From Phycisphaerae bacterium (GTDB taxonomy: Bacteria; Planctomycetota; Phycisphaerae; Tepidisphaerales; Tepidisphaeraceae), in contig BPJO01000015.1 of the NCBI GenBank assembly GCA_026004655.1, positions 1-64,000 on the forward strand: a stretch of 64,000 bases of DNA. Direction: 5' to 3'. The notes under the pieces were generated by a model, which made no database searches, had not been told where the DNA came from, and worked only from the letters and a program-made list of their open reading frames with translations. The translations under genes and the position numbers were made by a program. Shown in pieces: positions 34,016 through 43,362 of this stretch. Within the stretch, counting starts at the first letter, position 1. Each line of letters opens with the position of its first letter.

Positions 34016-34972
34016 TCAGGCTTTGACCTGAGTTGCCAGAATCCGGGCAATCGCTTCGCAGATTTCGGTTCGATGAATACCGTTTAACGCCAAAGCCAAC
34101 TGAGTTTCCATCAATCCATAGGGAATTCCCGTATCCAACCGTTGGCCGTGGGCGTGAACGAGCCAATATTTGTCGGTCTGCTGTCGTAAATGTTCTTGGG
34201 CAGCGGTGAGCTGAATTTCCCCTTTTTCACGGATGTTATTCTTAATCAGATATTCTAAAGAATCGAAAATTCCGGGTCCGAAGCAGTACAAGCCAAAATG
34301 GGCAAAATAATTGCCCGCAGGCAGACCCGGAGTGACCAGATGCTCTCGGGCAAACTCGATACTGGGTTTCTCATGAATTAGTTCAGCTTTATAGATCCCC
34401 TGATTCGCATCGATCGGGGAACCCTTGCATACACCGAACAAGTGCAGCAGACGCTCGAGTGTGGGTTGAACCGCCGAGCAGGCATCGAGCATGTATTGTT
34501 CAAAAACCTTGATTAATTGTCGGGCGCAGCGGTCCTTGATATCGGAAATATAAATATGATCCCCTAACATCAGAAGAATTGGTTCACCATTGGCGAACTT
34601 TTTGGCTTGGTAGACCGCGTGACCAAATCCTTCAGGCGTTTCCTGGACCGCAAAATGAAGCCGCTCCCCGAACGCGTGTAGTTTTTCGGATTCGAGGATA
34701 GCCCAATCCTTTCCCCGATACGCACGGGCTTCTTCGTCATTCATCCTACGGAAATATTCCCGGTAATACTTTTCCTGTCCCGGTGGAGTGATGATGCAGA
34801 TTTCTTCAATACCCGATTCGATCGCTTCTTCCCCGATGATCTGAATAACGGGCTTGGAAAGCCCGTCCCGATCTACCAGCGGGAACATCTCTTTCTTAAC
34901 CGCATTGCTGGCAGGATATTGACGTGTCCCTCGACCGGCAGCGGTAATAACAGCCTTACGAACCTTGGCCAT
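34016..34972 (-). CDS. galU: UTP-glucose-1-phosphate uridylyltransferase
   Basis: Makes UDP-glucose from UTP and glucose 1-phosphate. 318 residues with the nucleotidyltransferase signature AAGRGTRQYPASNAVKKEM, the divergent equivalent of the GLGTR-x-LPATK loop, then EEICIITPPGQEKYY, and the substrate loop GFGHAVYQAKKF followed by LLMLGDHIY. The C-terminal part (ALALNGIHR) is complete. It is likely to supply sugar nucleotides for surface polysaccharide. It converges with rho at a 36-base gap. Confidence 0.88.
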   Translation of the reverse strand: MAKVRKAVITAAGRGTRQYPASNAVKKEMFPLVDRDGLSKPVIQIIGEEAIESGIEEICIITPPGQEKYYREYFRRMNDEEARAYRGKDWAILESEKLHAFGERLHFAVQETPEGFGHAVYQAKKFANGEPILLMLGDHIYISDIKDRCARQLIKVFEQYMLDACSAVQPTLERLLHLFGVCKGSPIDANQGIYKAELIHEKPSIEFAREHLVTPGLPAGNYFAHFGLYCFGPGIFDSLEYLIKNNIREKGEIQLTAAQEHLRQQTDKYWLVHAHGQRLDTGIPYGLMETQLALALNGIHRTEICEAIARILATQVKA

Positions 34973-35084
34973 TCGATCTCCTCAATCAACTTGTATGAAA
35001 CATATCCGAGACCGGCGATGGAGCAAGTGATCTAAAACCCCGTTTCACTGATTTCATCATGAACAACCCTTGGACATCCCCCGA

Positions 35085-36078
35085 CTAGTTTGATCTTAAC
35101 CGACCCGTTCGTAGCTGGTTTAAGGCTACGGCTGTGATGATAATTAGTCCGATCACGATTTCTTGTGTCGGTTTTTCCCAGCCTGCCTGTTGGGCACCAA
35201 TATTTAGTACACCGATCAGCAAGGCACCAACCACTGTTCCAAAAATCGTCCCTACACCGCCCCTCAAGCTCGTTCCACCGATCACACAAGCTGCGATGAT
35301 GTATAACTCATACATCATGGCACCGGTGGGTTGCCCCATGTTGAGCTTGCTAAACTCCAATACCCCAGCGAGTCCAAAAAAAGCACCCCCGAGTGCGTAA
35401 ACCAGAACCTTGGTTTTCTCTACTGACACCCCGCACAGACGAGCAGTCGCTTCATTGGATCCGACTGCGTAAATGTGTCGTCCTAGACGTGTGTACCGAA
35501 GAAACAGACCCGCCGCGATCGCGGCCAATAAAGTCAGCCAGACCCCGAACGGAACCAGTTGAAAATTAAACTCAATACTCTGAACCGGGAACATCAACTT
35601 TCGATATAACCAGTTCGATGTATCAGGGCTGATCTCCTGATTATCCGCAATGCGTTTGGTAAACCCCCGGATCGAAACCAGTCCGCCTAATGTGATGATA
35701 AAAGGTACGATTTTCAGCCAGGTAATTAGCAAACCCTGCACCATGCCGACGATCATCCCCGACAGCACCCCTGCCAGTACGGCTAGAGGCGTATACACCA
35801 CCGGATGCTCGGGGACCCCCCATTCGCAGGGTCATGGCTGTGACCACCATCGATAACGCGATTGTCGATCCCGCAGCCAGATCGATCCCGCCTGTCAGCA
35901 TGATCATGGTCATGCCCAGTCCGCCCATCGCGAATACCGCAGACTGGCGAAAAATATTCTCGATATTCCCTGCTGACACAAAAGACGGACCGACCAGGAT
36001 CCAGAATGCGATAAACACGCCAGCCAGTGCCAGTACCCTAGCCCCGGATTCGATCACCAAACGCATCTCCTTTTTCAT
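35085..36078 (-). pseudogene. Ribose-type sugar ABC transporter permease, +1 frameshift
   Basis: Inner-membrane permease of the RbsC/carbohydrate uptake 2 family. The frame opening at ATG 36078 (MKKEMRLVIESG, then GGLGMTMIMLTGGIDLAAGS) gives the first helices; the second frame has the conserved loop RYTRLGRHIYAVGSNEATAR and the last helices to 35085. They join exactly (TLRMGVPEHPVVYTPL) if one C is removed from the run of six at 35816-35821, so a sequencing error is quite possible and the gene may be intact. Its ATG overlaps the ATPase stop (ATGA). Confidence 0.85.
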
Positions 36079-37572
36079 GTCGCCTCCGTCTGTCCGATGG
36101 CCTGTGCTAAAAGCGAATGTTCATTCCAATCCTTGACATCCCGGACCGGACCGAGGATACCCCGGTTCATCACCGCGATTCGATCGCAAACCCCAAGCAG
36201 TTCCGGGATATAGCTGCTGACCATCAAAACGGCCGCGCCTTTGACTGCTAATTCATTGATCAGATCGTAAATCATTGCTTTGGCGCCGATATCCACCCCA
36301 CGGGTCGGTTCATCCATCAGTAAAACGTCCACCCCGTGATGAAGCAGTCTGGCGATCGCGACCTTTTGCTGGTTTCCTCCGGATAAGTCCTGAACCAACT
36401 GACGCGGGGAACGACACTTGATGGCTAATTTTCGAACCCACGTTTCGGATGCCCGGTCCTGCCACGCGGGTGAAACCCAAAATGGCATTTTGGAAAGTGT
36501 CAGATTGTCTGCGATCGAAAGCCCGACCGCTAATCCCTCGGTTTTTTCGGTCTTCGCTGACCATTCCCATCCCTTGCGCCCATCGTTGACGGGGAACCGC
36601 CGGCCCGGGAAAATGTGCAACACGGATTTGACCCTTTTTGACCGGATCCAGACCAAAAATCGTACGCAACAGTTCTGTGCGACCAGCTCCGACTAGTCCC
36701 GCAATACCCAGAACCTCCCCCCGTTTCAGTTCAAGGGTTGCTTCGCGTGGTCTGAGTTGTCCCGCCAAACTGCTGACTTCGAGCACCGTTTCGCCCGCGG
36801 TATGATGGGTGCGAGGATACAGTTCATCCACATTCCGCCCCACCATCAACCGGATGATCTGCGTATCGGTTGCGGATCGAACTTCCCCTTCTCCCACACT
36901 AGCCCCGTCTCGCAAAACCGTAAAACGATCCGCTATGGCTCGCACTTCTTCCAAAAAGTGAGAAATGTAAATGATCCCCATCCCCTGCCCCCGAAGCCGA
37001 CGGAGCATCTCAAATAACTTTTCGATGTCCCGACGGGTTAAAGAACTCGTCGGCTCGTCGAAAACCAACACTTTGGAACCCAAAACCAACGCGCGGGCAA
37101 TTTCTATCAACTGTTGTTGAGCGATTGATAAATCCCCCGCGCGTCGAGCAGGGTCAATATCGTCATGACCGATCTCGGACAGTGCCCGGGTTGCCCGATG
37201 ACGCATCTCAGACCAGTTGATGACAGGCCCGTATGTCGGTTCCACCCCCAAAAGAATGTTTTCCATCACGGACAAATCGGGGGCGATCGACAATTCCTGG
37301 TAAATCATCGCAACGCCTCGCCGACGGGCTTCCAAGGGATTCCGTGGACGATACCCTTCTCCCAGCAGTTCCATCCGGCCTTCATCCGGTAAGTGAGCAC
37401 CGGACAAGGTCTTCATCAACGTACTTTTACCTGCCCCATTCTCACCGATTAATGCCAGGATCTCTCCCGCATGGAGCGTCAGATCCACGCCTTTGAGCGC
37501 ATGAGTCGGACCAAAACGCTTATGGACACCCCGCATCACCAGTAAAGGAGAATCCGAACGATCGTCCGACAT
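36075..37572 (-). pseudogene. Ribose-type sugar ABC transporter ATPase (two cassettes), +1 frameshift
   Basis: About 498 residues with duplicated ABC cassettes, as in RbsA. First cassette: Walker A GENGAGKSTLMKTLSG, signature LSIAQQQLIEIAR, Walker B VLVFDEPTSSL. Second cassette: GLVGAGRTELLRTIFG, signature LSGGNQQKVAIARLL, LLMDEPTRGVDIGAK. The frame changes at a run of six T (36542-36547, six A in the gene); with five the sequence reads SEDRKTEGLAVGLSIADN without a break. The defect may be a sequencing error. ATG 37572 follows the binding-protein stop by two bases. Confidence 0.87.
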
Positions 37573-37574
37573 GA

Positions 37575-38582
37575 TCAAGGTTCCAAGGTAACAGCTTTGA
37601 TTTCGGGGGTATCAATATTCTCTTTGGTTACGGTTGCGGTTGCAGTTGCAATCTGTTTCTCTATCGGTTCACCTCTCAAATGTTTGAGCATGGTTTTAAC
37701 ACCCATGTATCCCATGGTCTTGGGATCCTGAGTAACAATTGCAGCGACTTTACCTTCGCGAATGCCTTTTAATAACACCTCATGAGCGTCAAAACCGACG
37801 AAAGGCGCGTCGATCTTGATCCCTTGGGCTCGCATTTCGTCGATCTTTCGGAGCATTCCGATGGCGGTAGGTTGATTGGAGGCAAAAATCCCGTCCACCA
37901 TCAGTTGATTGTTTCGGGTATGGCGTCTTAACAGTGCGTCGGCCGTATCGGCTGCATCTGTCGTTGAGCCGCTACCTTTGGTGTACATCGACTCGACCAC
38001 CTCCATTCCGGCTGCCTTGATCCCGTCGATGAAACCGCTCTCACGGGCTTCGGTCGAACCCGATCCTTCAAGAAACCGCAACATGATGACTTTTCCGCCG
38101 TGGGGTTTGTTGTTTCCGATTGATTGCACAAGTGCTGCTGCAGCCTGTTGTCCGGCAGCATAGTTGTCGGTCGCGATGACCGAGATCGGTTTGTCTGAAT
38201 TGAGAGTCGAATCGATCAGAATCACTGGAATACCCCTTGCCACTGCACTTTCCACCGGACGCACTAAGGCGTCCACATTCGTGGGCGCAATCACAATTCC
38301 CGCCACACCCTTATTAACCATGTTATCCACCAGGTCGGCTTGCTGGGTGTGATTGGTCTCGGCATCTGGACCGTTCCACAGAATAGAGACCTTTTCCTCC
38401 TCCGCAGCCTGTTTGGCACCGGATTCAACCGCTTTCCAGTAAGCGTTTACCGTACTTTTAGCGATCACCGCAATCGGTTTTTGACTAGAAGACCCATCCG
38501 ACGACGTCCCCTCGGACTTACCACAACCGGCCAATATCAATCCACCAATAACCAAACCGAATAGTAGAGAACCGTATTTCAT
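37575..38582 (-). CDS. Sugar ABC transporter substrate-binding lipoprotein (RbsB-like)
   Basis: Periplasmic binding protein of 335 residues from ATG 38582. It is a lipoprotein: MKYGSLLFGLVIGGLILAGC ends in the lipobox cysteine. The fold is that of the ribose/galactose binding family (IAVIAKSTVNAYWKAVESGA, then GVAGIVIAPTNVDALVRPVE, ending in ATVTKENIDTPEI). It captures a monosaccharide outside and feeds the two-cassette ATPase and permease downstream. The ligand is not identifiable. It stands downstream of the glycosidase and pseudopilin genes in the same direction. Confidence 0.9.
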   Translation of the reverse strand: MKYGSLLFGLVIGGLILAGCGKSEGTSSDGSSSQKPIAVIAKSTVNAYWKAVESGAKQAAEEEKVSILWNGPDAETNHTQQADLVDNMVNKGVAGIVIAPTNVDALVRPVESAVARGIPVILIDSTLNSDKPISVIATDNYAAGQQAAAALVQSIGNNKPHGGKVIMLRFLEGSGSTEARESGFIDGIKAAGMEVVESMYTKGSGSTTDAADTADALLRRHTRNNQLMVDGIFASNQPTAIGMLRKIDEMRAQGIKIDAPFVGFDAHEVLLKGIREGKVAAIVTQDPKTMGYMGVKTMLKHLRGEPIEKQIATATATVTKENIDTPEIKAVTLEP

Positions 38583-38785
38583 AATCACTCCTCGATTTGC
38601 CTTTGCATTTGTCGCACATCTGCAAAGGCGAAGCAAGTCATGATTATGATGATCACATACAAAGCCCGGTCAGGGCATGTTATCACAAGCCTGATACTGA
38701 CAGGATTTTGGCATTCCGTACAACCGGTTCTCCGGTCGAGCACGACCGGAGAAGAACACCGAATGCAATTGCAGAAGAGGACCGA

Positions 38786-40375
38786 TCAGAAACCCTTGGA
38801 CACAGAAGGTTGAGCTGTAACTTTGCGATGCCAGTCAAACGTAGCCTTGGCCTTTGGGATGTCCTCGATCTGCTGATGCCACGATTCCAACAACCCCCAC
38901 ATTCCCCACTTGGTCCAGCGTGAAGTCGATGCGAACATACAAATCAAGCCACCACCTTCAGCTTGCCAAGCTTCCAGATATCGTGAATACAACTCACCCA
39001 TTTGAGGGGACCGATTGACCTGCTTAAATAGTTCGATGAGCCTCTGGTTATTTTCCGCTCCCTGGATTCCGGTCAGGTGCTGACCGGCTTCGTAAGCCAC
39101 TAGTTCGAGACCGAACTCCTCTGCTATTTGTTTATGCTCCCGGATCTGCTGGATCGTCTTAGGCAAGATCTCGTGATTCAGATGATTGATGACTTGCTCT
39201 ATGCTCCAGTCAACAACGGTTCGGGCATCCAGTTTTCCGTCGGAACTTTCTGGTTTGAGATTCATACCCAGATAAGGCGCGATAGCCAGGACGTCCGCAT
39301 TCTTATACGTGTTTTCAAAACGAAGCATTTGCCGTGCGGTATATGGATTCTCCGAGTGGGCTGAAATCACACGCACGAGACGATCTTTTCCACCAAACTC
39401 CTGTTCGAAAATCTGAAAAATCTCAACTGACCTTCTGGCCGTATATAACCACCCGGCTTCCCATCCCTTGTCTGAAAGTCCCAGTTGAATCCCCCGTTCT
39501 CGGGCATATCGCGACTGAGCAAACAGGCTGTTCCATAATTCGTTGCTGTACTCGATATAAATTTTGAGAGATGGGTCAACGGCATCTCTGAGCAATCTCG
39601 CCATATTTCGTACGTAGTCGTCATCCGCTTGATGGGGCACACAAAACCATGGATCGATCTTCAGTGTGTTGGAGAGTTGGACCATAACTTCCAGCGGCAC
39701 CCCTCTTTTGGAGGCCCACGAAGCATCTTCAACGACCGGACGATCTTTCCATGACACGACGGGATTATTATTGGTCCGCATCCAGTCCATGAACCGCAAC
39801 GCCTTCATTCCCGACCATCGGTCCAGAAATTGTTGTCGAAAAATCCCAGATTTTTCCGGATCGGTATCGGGAAAGTACACACGAATATTGCGGACATAAT
39901 CTTCCGGGTCTGTTTCCCTTAACTGCAGGAATACGGATTTTCTACTACCTTCGGGTACGAAAATGATCTTTCCGGGACTCTCGGAGATGATTTTTGAGTG
40001 AGTCAACTCCAGTCGACCCTTTCCGTCATATAACAGGGTAAACTGTCCCTCGGGATAAACGAACGGTTCGTCGGCAATAAAAAGGACCGTTTCAGCCCAA
40101 CAGTCCGGTTCGAGTTTTCGAACATACCCTCGTTCATCTAAATGCAGTTCAGGACCTTCTCCCCAACCGGCCCCTTTTTGTTGACTGATCCACCTTCGGC
40201 TCATCTTGAATTGATCGTTGAACGGAAGCTCGGTGTTCCAGTCATTCACCGAAGTCAGATTGATTCCGGCTCCTACACTCGAGATTCTTCGAGCGGGTGT
40301 CTCGGCCTGAGCCCCATCGACTCCGAACAAAATTGAACCAAAAAACAGTATGACTGCGAGCAGCTGCTTCATCAT
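38786..40375 (-). CDS. Secreted glycoside hydrolase-like protein (clan A TIM barrel)
   Basis: 529 residues with a signal peptide (LAVILFFGSILFGVDGAQA). The middle half looks like a TIM barrel: RFMDWMRTNNNPVVSW on an early strand, IYIEYSNELWNSLFAQSRYA with a probable acid/base Glu at the end of strand 4, and LVAYEAGQHLTG with a probable nucleophile Glu at strand 7. These are the spacings of clan GH-A enzymes, and similar planctomycete proteins are often labelled cellulose-binding. The family is not certain and the substrate unknown. It sits between the pseudopilin gene and the sugar-binding lipoprotein. Confidence 0.65.
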   Translation of the reverse strand: MMKQLLAVILFFGSILFGVDGAQAETPARRISSVGAGINLTSVNDWNTELPFNDQFKMSRRWISQQKGAGWGEGPELHLDERGYVRKLEPDCWAETVLFIADEPFVYPEGQFTLLYDGKGRLELTHSKIISESPGKIIFVPEGSRKSVFLQLRETDPEDYVRNIRVYFPDTDPEKSGIFRQQFLDRWSGMKALRFMDWMRTNNNPVVSWKDRPVVEDASWASKRGVPLEVMVQLSNTLKIDPWFCVPHQADDDYVRNMARLLRDAVDPSLKIYIEYSNELWNSLFAQSRYARERGIQLGLSDKGWEAGWLYTARRSVEIFQIFEQEFGGKDRLVRVISAHSENPYTARQMLRFENTYKNADVLAIAPYLGMNLKPESSDGKLDARTVVDWSIEQVINHLNHEILPKTIQQIREHKQIAEEFGLELVAYEAGQHLTGIQGAENNQRLIELFKQVNRSPQMGELYSRYLEAWQAEGGGLICMFASTSRWTKWGMWGLLESWHQQIEDIPKAKATFDWHRKVTAQPSVSKGF

Positions 40376-40400
40376 AGAGGGGCACCTTTAAAAACTCCGC

Positions 40401-41261
40401 TCAGGAATTGGGATCGCTGTCTTGACGCCGTTTCGGGTATATTTTGAACTCACCTGAAGTATAAGCGGCTCGAAGATCTCCAAACGAACGGGCACTACCA
40501 TCGAAAAACAGAAGATTGGTCCGACGAGAATGACGGTTGGCGTAAAAATCTCGGGGTAATGGAAACCCAGACGTATATCCAATGATCGGACGTGCTTGCC
40601 AGCCAGCTCCTGCGGTGTGGTTGAATAGATGCCCGTGCCCGTCCAGAGCAACAAGGGTTCGGCTTGGATCATTCACCTGACCAATCCGGAATAAACGATT
40701 CCGATACTCCGAAATTGCCTGCGACGCATTCTGATATCTGTTTCGAATCGGCCAACTGTTGAACATAACAGCATAGCTGATGGGACGGCCGTTTCCGTCA
40801 GTATAACCCGGGTTCCGATCGGCCGGGCAGATAAAAGGACTGTCACGACGTTGAAACATATTTCCGGGTTGACTGGTATTACCTCCACGACCTACCCGAC
40901 TACCCGCCGAGGTCGGGAGGTTACGCAGATAAGCACCGAGAAACGGGTGATCCGACCAAGCCGCTATCTCGATCGATGCCGGATAGTCATAACCGGCATC
41001 ACGGGGTGTGATGAAATTCCCGTTACTATCCTCAAAACCTTCTGCAGGTGGTACCATTCCCCGGTACTGATTCGTGTATAAGACCAACGCTTGTCCGATC
41101 TGACGCAAGTTGCTCAGGCAATTGACCGAAGCAGCTGAGGCACGGGCCTTGGAAAGTGCGGGAATCAATAAGCTGATCAAGATGGATATGATCCCGATCA
41201 CGACCAGCAGTTCGACCAAAGTGAACCCTTCCTTCACTTGAGCCTGTCTCATGATCTTCAT
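40401..41261 (-). CDS. Pseudopilin-like protein with H-X9-DG domain
   Basis: 286 residues. The N-terminus carries the type IV prepilin cleavage site and helix ([19 protein letters not shown]), after a short basic leader; the C-terminal domain ends with the H-X9-DG motif ([14 protein letters not shown]) typical of the many planctomycete pseudopilins. It is exported through a type II secretion or pilus-like system and processed by prepilin peptidase. AGGAGC lies six bases before ATG 41261. It is flanked by PEP-CTERM and glycosidase genes in one orientation. Confidence 0.9.
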   Translation of the reverse strand: MKIMRQAQVKEGFTLVELLVVIGIISILISLLIPALSKARASAASVNCLSNLRQIGQALVLYTNQYRGMVPPAEGFEDSNGNFITPRDAGYDYPASIEIAAWSDHPFLGAYLRNLPTSAGSRVGRGGNTSQPGNMFQRRDSPFICPADRNPGYTDGNGRPISYAVMFNSWPIRNRYQNASQAISEYRNRLFRIGQVNDPSRTLVALDGHGHLFNHTAGAGWQARPIIGYTSGFPLPRDFYANRHSRRTNLLFFDGSARSFGDLRAAYTSGEFKIYPKRRQDSDPNS

Positions 41262-41300
41262 GACCGCGCTCCTTTCAAAAAACGCACTTTCCAGAGAGTT

Positions 41301-42413
41301 TTAAGACTCGAATCGACGACGCCTTAACAAGGCGTACATGGGGATCAGACCGGATGCAACGACAGTCGGTTCAGGAATGCCTGCATAGGGATGGGTACGG
41401 ACGACATCCCAGACGGCCTGCTGGATATCAGCAATAGTTTGATCAGTGATAGAGGGTAAACCCGGATCAAGAATCATCCCGGGAAAGTTAAAATCCGCCG
41501 ACCGAAACGCCGGGTTGTCCGAAGCCAGTTTATATGCATTTGGTACGATCAAGCCCGTCGGATTATCCTTAAACAAAGTCGCGTAAAACGTGGTTCCGAC
41601 AATAAACTGTCCCAGATTGCCGAAATGGATGCCGTCCGGGTAGAGGATGTTGATATCCAATACGCCGGGGGTTTCGGTAAACAGAGTATTCCCTGTAATC
41701 CCCCGGATTCGCCCGTCTCGAAGTCGTTGGTCGATCTCAAGCAACACGTCTCCGACAGGGATCATCCGGATCTCTGGCCCGGTACCCGCATTCTGAGTAC
41801 GTAACACAGCGAGAAGTTGCTCAAAATAATCCTGGTTCTCAAGATTGTTGATATCTGTACTGGACGGGTTGTATGTCTTGCTCCATGCAGTAGCGTAATT
41901 GATCGGTAACCATTGTGAAACGCCGGGCGCGACCCGGGCACGCCTCGGCCAACGCGAATAAACATATACCTGCGTATTCGAGTTTGCAGGAAGCGTTCGA
42001 ACCAAGTTGATAAACCGCTGAGCATAGTCCATATCATTCGTCAACGGTCGATCAAACGGCTGGAGTGTCAGAACGTCCCAAGTGCTGCCCGGAAGTGCAA
42101 CATCGTACCACTGTCCGGACGGTTCAACCGAACCCCCTCTCGGCGTATTCCAGATATATTCAAGAGGTGAACCGGGGATAGTATGCCTACCATACTGATA
42201 GACCATCCCTCGATCGGGATTGGCTTGGACCATCGCTTTCAAGGCGCTGTAACGAAGCGTATCCGTCACGCTATTACCAATATGATAAACTCGTAGTTCT
42301 GTTGCACGTGCGGACATAGACATGACCAATAAACTGAAAACGACGGCTGCTAAACCAACAACACTTTGAGGGATCCGACACAAAGACCAAAAGTTTTGCC
42401 TTGAGTATTTCAT
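41301..42413 (-). CDS. PEP-CTERM anchored SGNH-hydrolase-like protein
   Basis: 370 residues with a signal peptide (VVGLAAVVFSLLVMSMSARA) and a PEP-CTERM tail (GIPEPTVVASGLIPMYALL plus an Arg cluster) that an exosortase would process. In between is an SGNH/GDSL-like esterase pattern: block I serine in YHIGNSVT and the catalytic D-x-x-H in YPDGIHFGNLGQFI. It may deacylate polysaccharides at the cell surface. No exosortase gene is seen in this window. The gene follows another PEP-CTERM gene and precedes the pseudopilin. Confidence 0.75.
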   Translation of the reverse strand: MKYSRQNFWSLCRIPQSVVGLAAVVFSLLVMSMSARATELRVYHIGNSVTDTLRYSALKAMVQANPDRGMVYQYGRHTIPGSPLEYIWNTPRGGSVEPSGQWYDVALPGSTWDVLTLQPFDRPLTNDMDYAQRFINLVRTLPANSNTQVYVYSRWPRRARVAPGVSQWLPINYATAWSKTYNPSSTDINNLENQDYFEQLLAVLRTQNAGTGPEIRMIPVGDVLLEIDQRLRDGRIRGITGNTLFTETPGVLDINILYPDGIHFGNLGQFIVGTTFYATLFKDNPTGLIVPNAYKLASDNPAFRSADFNFPGMILDPGLPSITDQTIADIQQAVWDVVRTHPYAGIPEPTVVASGLIPMYALLRRRRFES

Positions 42414-42497
42414 GAGATGCGGTTCTCCGGTGTGCTTTCAAGACATTACTTGCATGCATCGACAAATAATCGCCGCTCGATAGCGATTTACTAAGTG

Positions 42498-42536
42498 TTG
42501 TGTAACGCGTTTGCGGTTAGCAAACGCGTTACACAA
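42498..42536 (-). terminator. Perfect 17-bp inverted repeat between PEP-CTERM genes
   Basis: Arms TTGTGTAACGCGTTTGC (42498-42514) and its exact reverse complement (42520-42536) enclose loop GGTTA. It lies 17 bases after the stop of the upstream PEP-CTERM gene. No T-run follows on the minus strand, so it may be an RNA-stabilising or attenuating hairpin or a protein-binding palindrome rather than a simple terminator. Confidence 0.6.
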
Positions 42537-42553
42537 GAACTCGCGACCAAGAA

Positions 42554-43252
42554 CTACACGCGACGACGTCGGACCAACATCCCAGCGATCGAACCAAGCA
42601 TCAGTAAACCGGAAGGTTCGGGTATAACGTTGCCCTCAAACGTGAGATCATCAAAATCGATTGTGTTGGTATTAGTAGGCGTCCAGATGTAAAAACGAAA
42701 AGTGACCGGAGCGGCCAAATTATCGTATCCAGAGCCTAATGTGATCGTGTTATTGTGAAATGTACTGGTGCTGCGGACCAATGGCTCATCCGGCTGTACC
42801 AGCAGTGGGCTCGAAAAACTATCCACACTAGAATAAACAGCAAACCCTCGGGGTTGGGAGGTTCCGCCCCGGAACGAGGTAAACTTGATCGTATCCAGAT
42901 CGATCGTGTATCCGCTGGATGGGGTTAGTGTAACGTACCAATACACACCATTGGAAACCGCTTCGCTCTGATCATTCACATCATTTGAACTCGGCGATAC
43001 AGATAAGAAAGGATTCGAACTACCTCCTGTGTAGCTACTGGATGTCGTATTGTGATTGAATGCGTTAAAGAGGGAGTTCGAGCTGCGTGTCACATTAGAA
43101 GCAGTGAGATTAGGGTCGGTTACATGTGGACCCAATTGCCCGAAATTGTACTGTGCGACGACCGCTGCCAACACCTCACTCGACGAAGCGCTCAGAACCG
43201 CAACGCCTGCACCTATCCCAACCACCGAATGAATGAACCGAACTGTTTTCAT
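42554..43252 (-). CDS. PEP-CTERM surface protein of unknown function
   Basis: 232 residues: a signal peptide (VVGIGAGVAVLSASSSEVLA), a beta-rich, Ser/Thr/Asn-rich body without a recognised domain, and a canonical PEP-CTERM tail (VIPEPSGLLMLGSIAGMLV then RRRRV). It is the first gene of the minus-strand run and lies 110 bases from the divergent XylR-like regulator, so it is a candidate for that regulator's control. Confidence 0.85.
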   Translation of the reverse strand: MKTVRFIHSVVGIGAGVAVLSASSSEVLAAVVAQYNFGQLGPHVTDPNLTASNVTRSSNSLFNAFNHNTTSSSYTGGSSNPFLSVSPSSNDVNDQSEAVSNGVYWYVTLTPSSGYTIDLDTIKFTSFRGGTSQPRGFAVYSSVDSFSSPLLVQPDEPLVRSTSTFHNNTITLGSGYDNLAAPVTFRFYIWTPTNTNTIDFDDLTFEGNVIPEPSGLLMLGSIAGMLVRRRRV

Positions 43253-43362
43253 CTCATCCTCCTTTACTATGTGTGAAACCTGAGAGATGACGTACTGAAT
43301 AGTAACAAGCCGTGAGGTGGGTCGCTTGAATAATTAGTAAATCTTTTATATATTTTGGTCAT

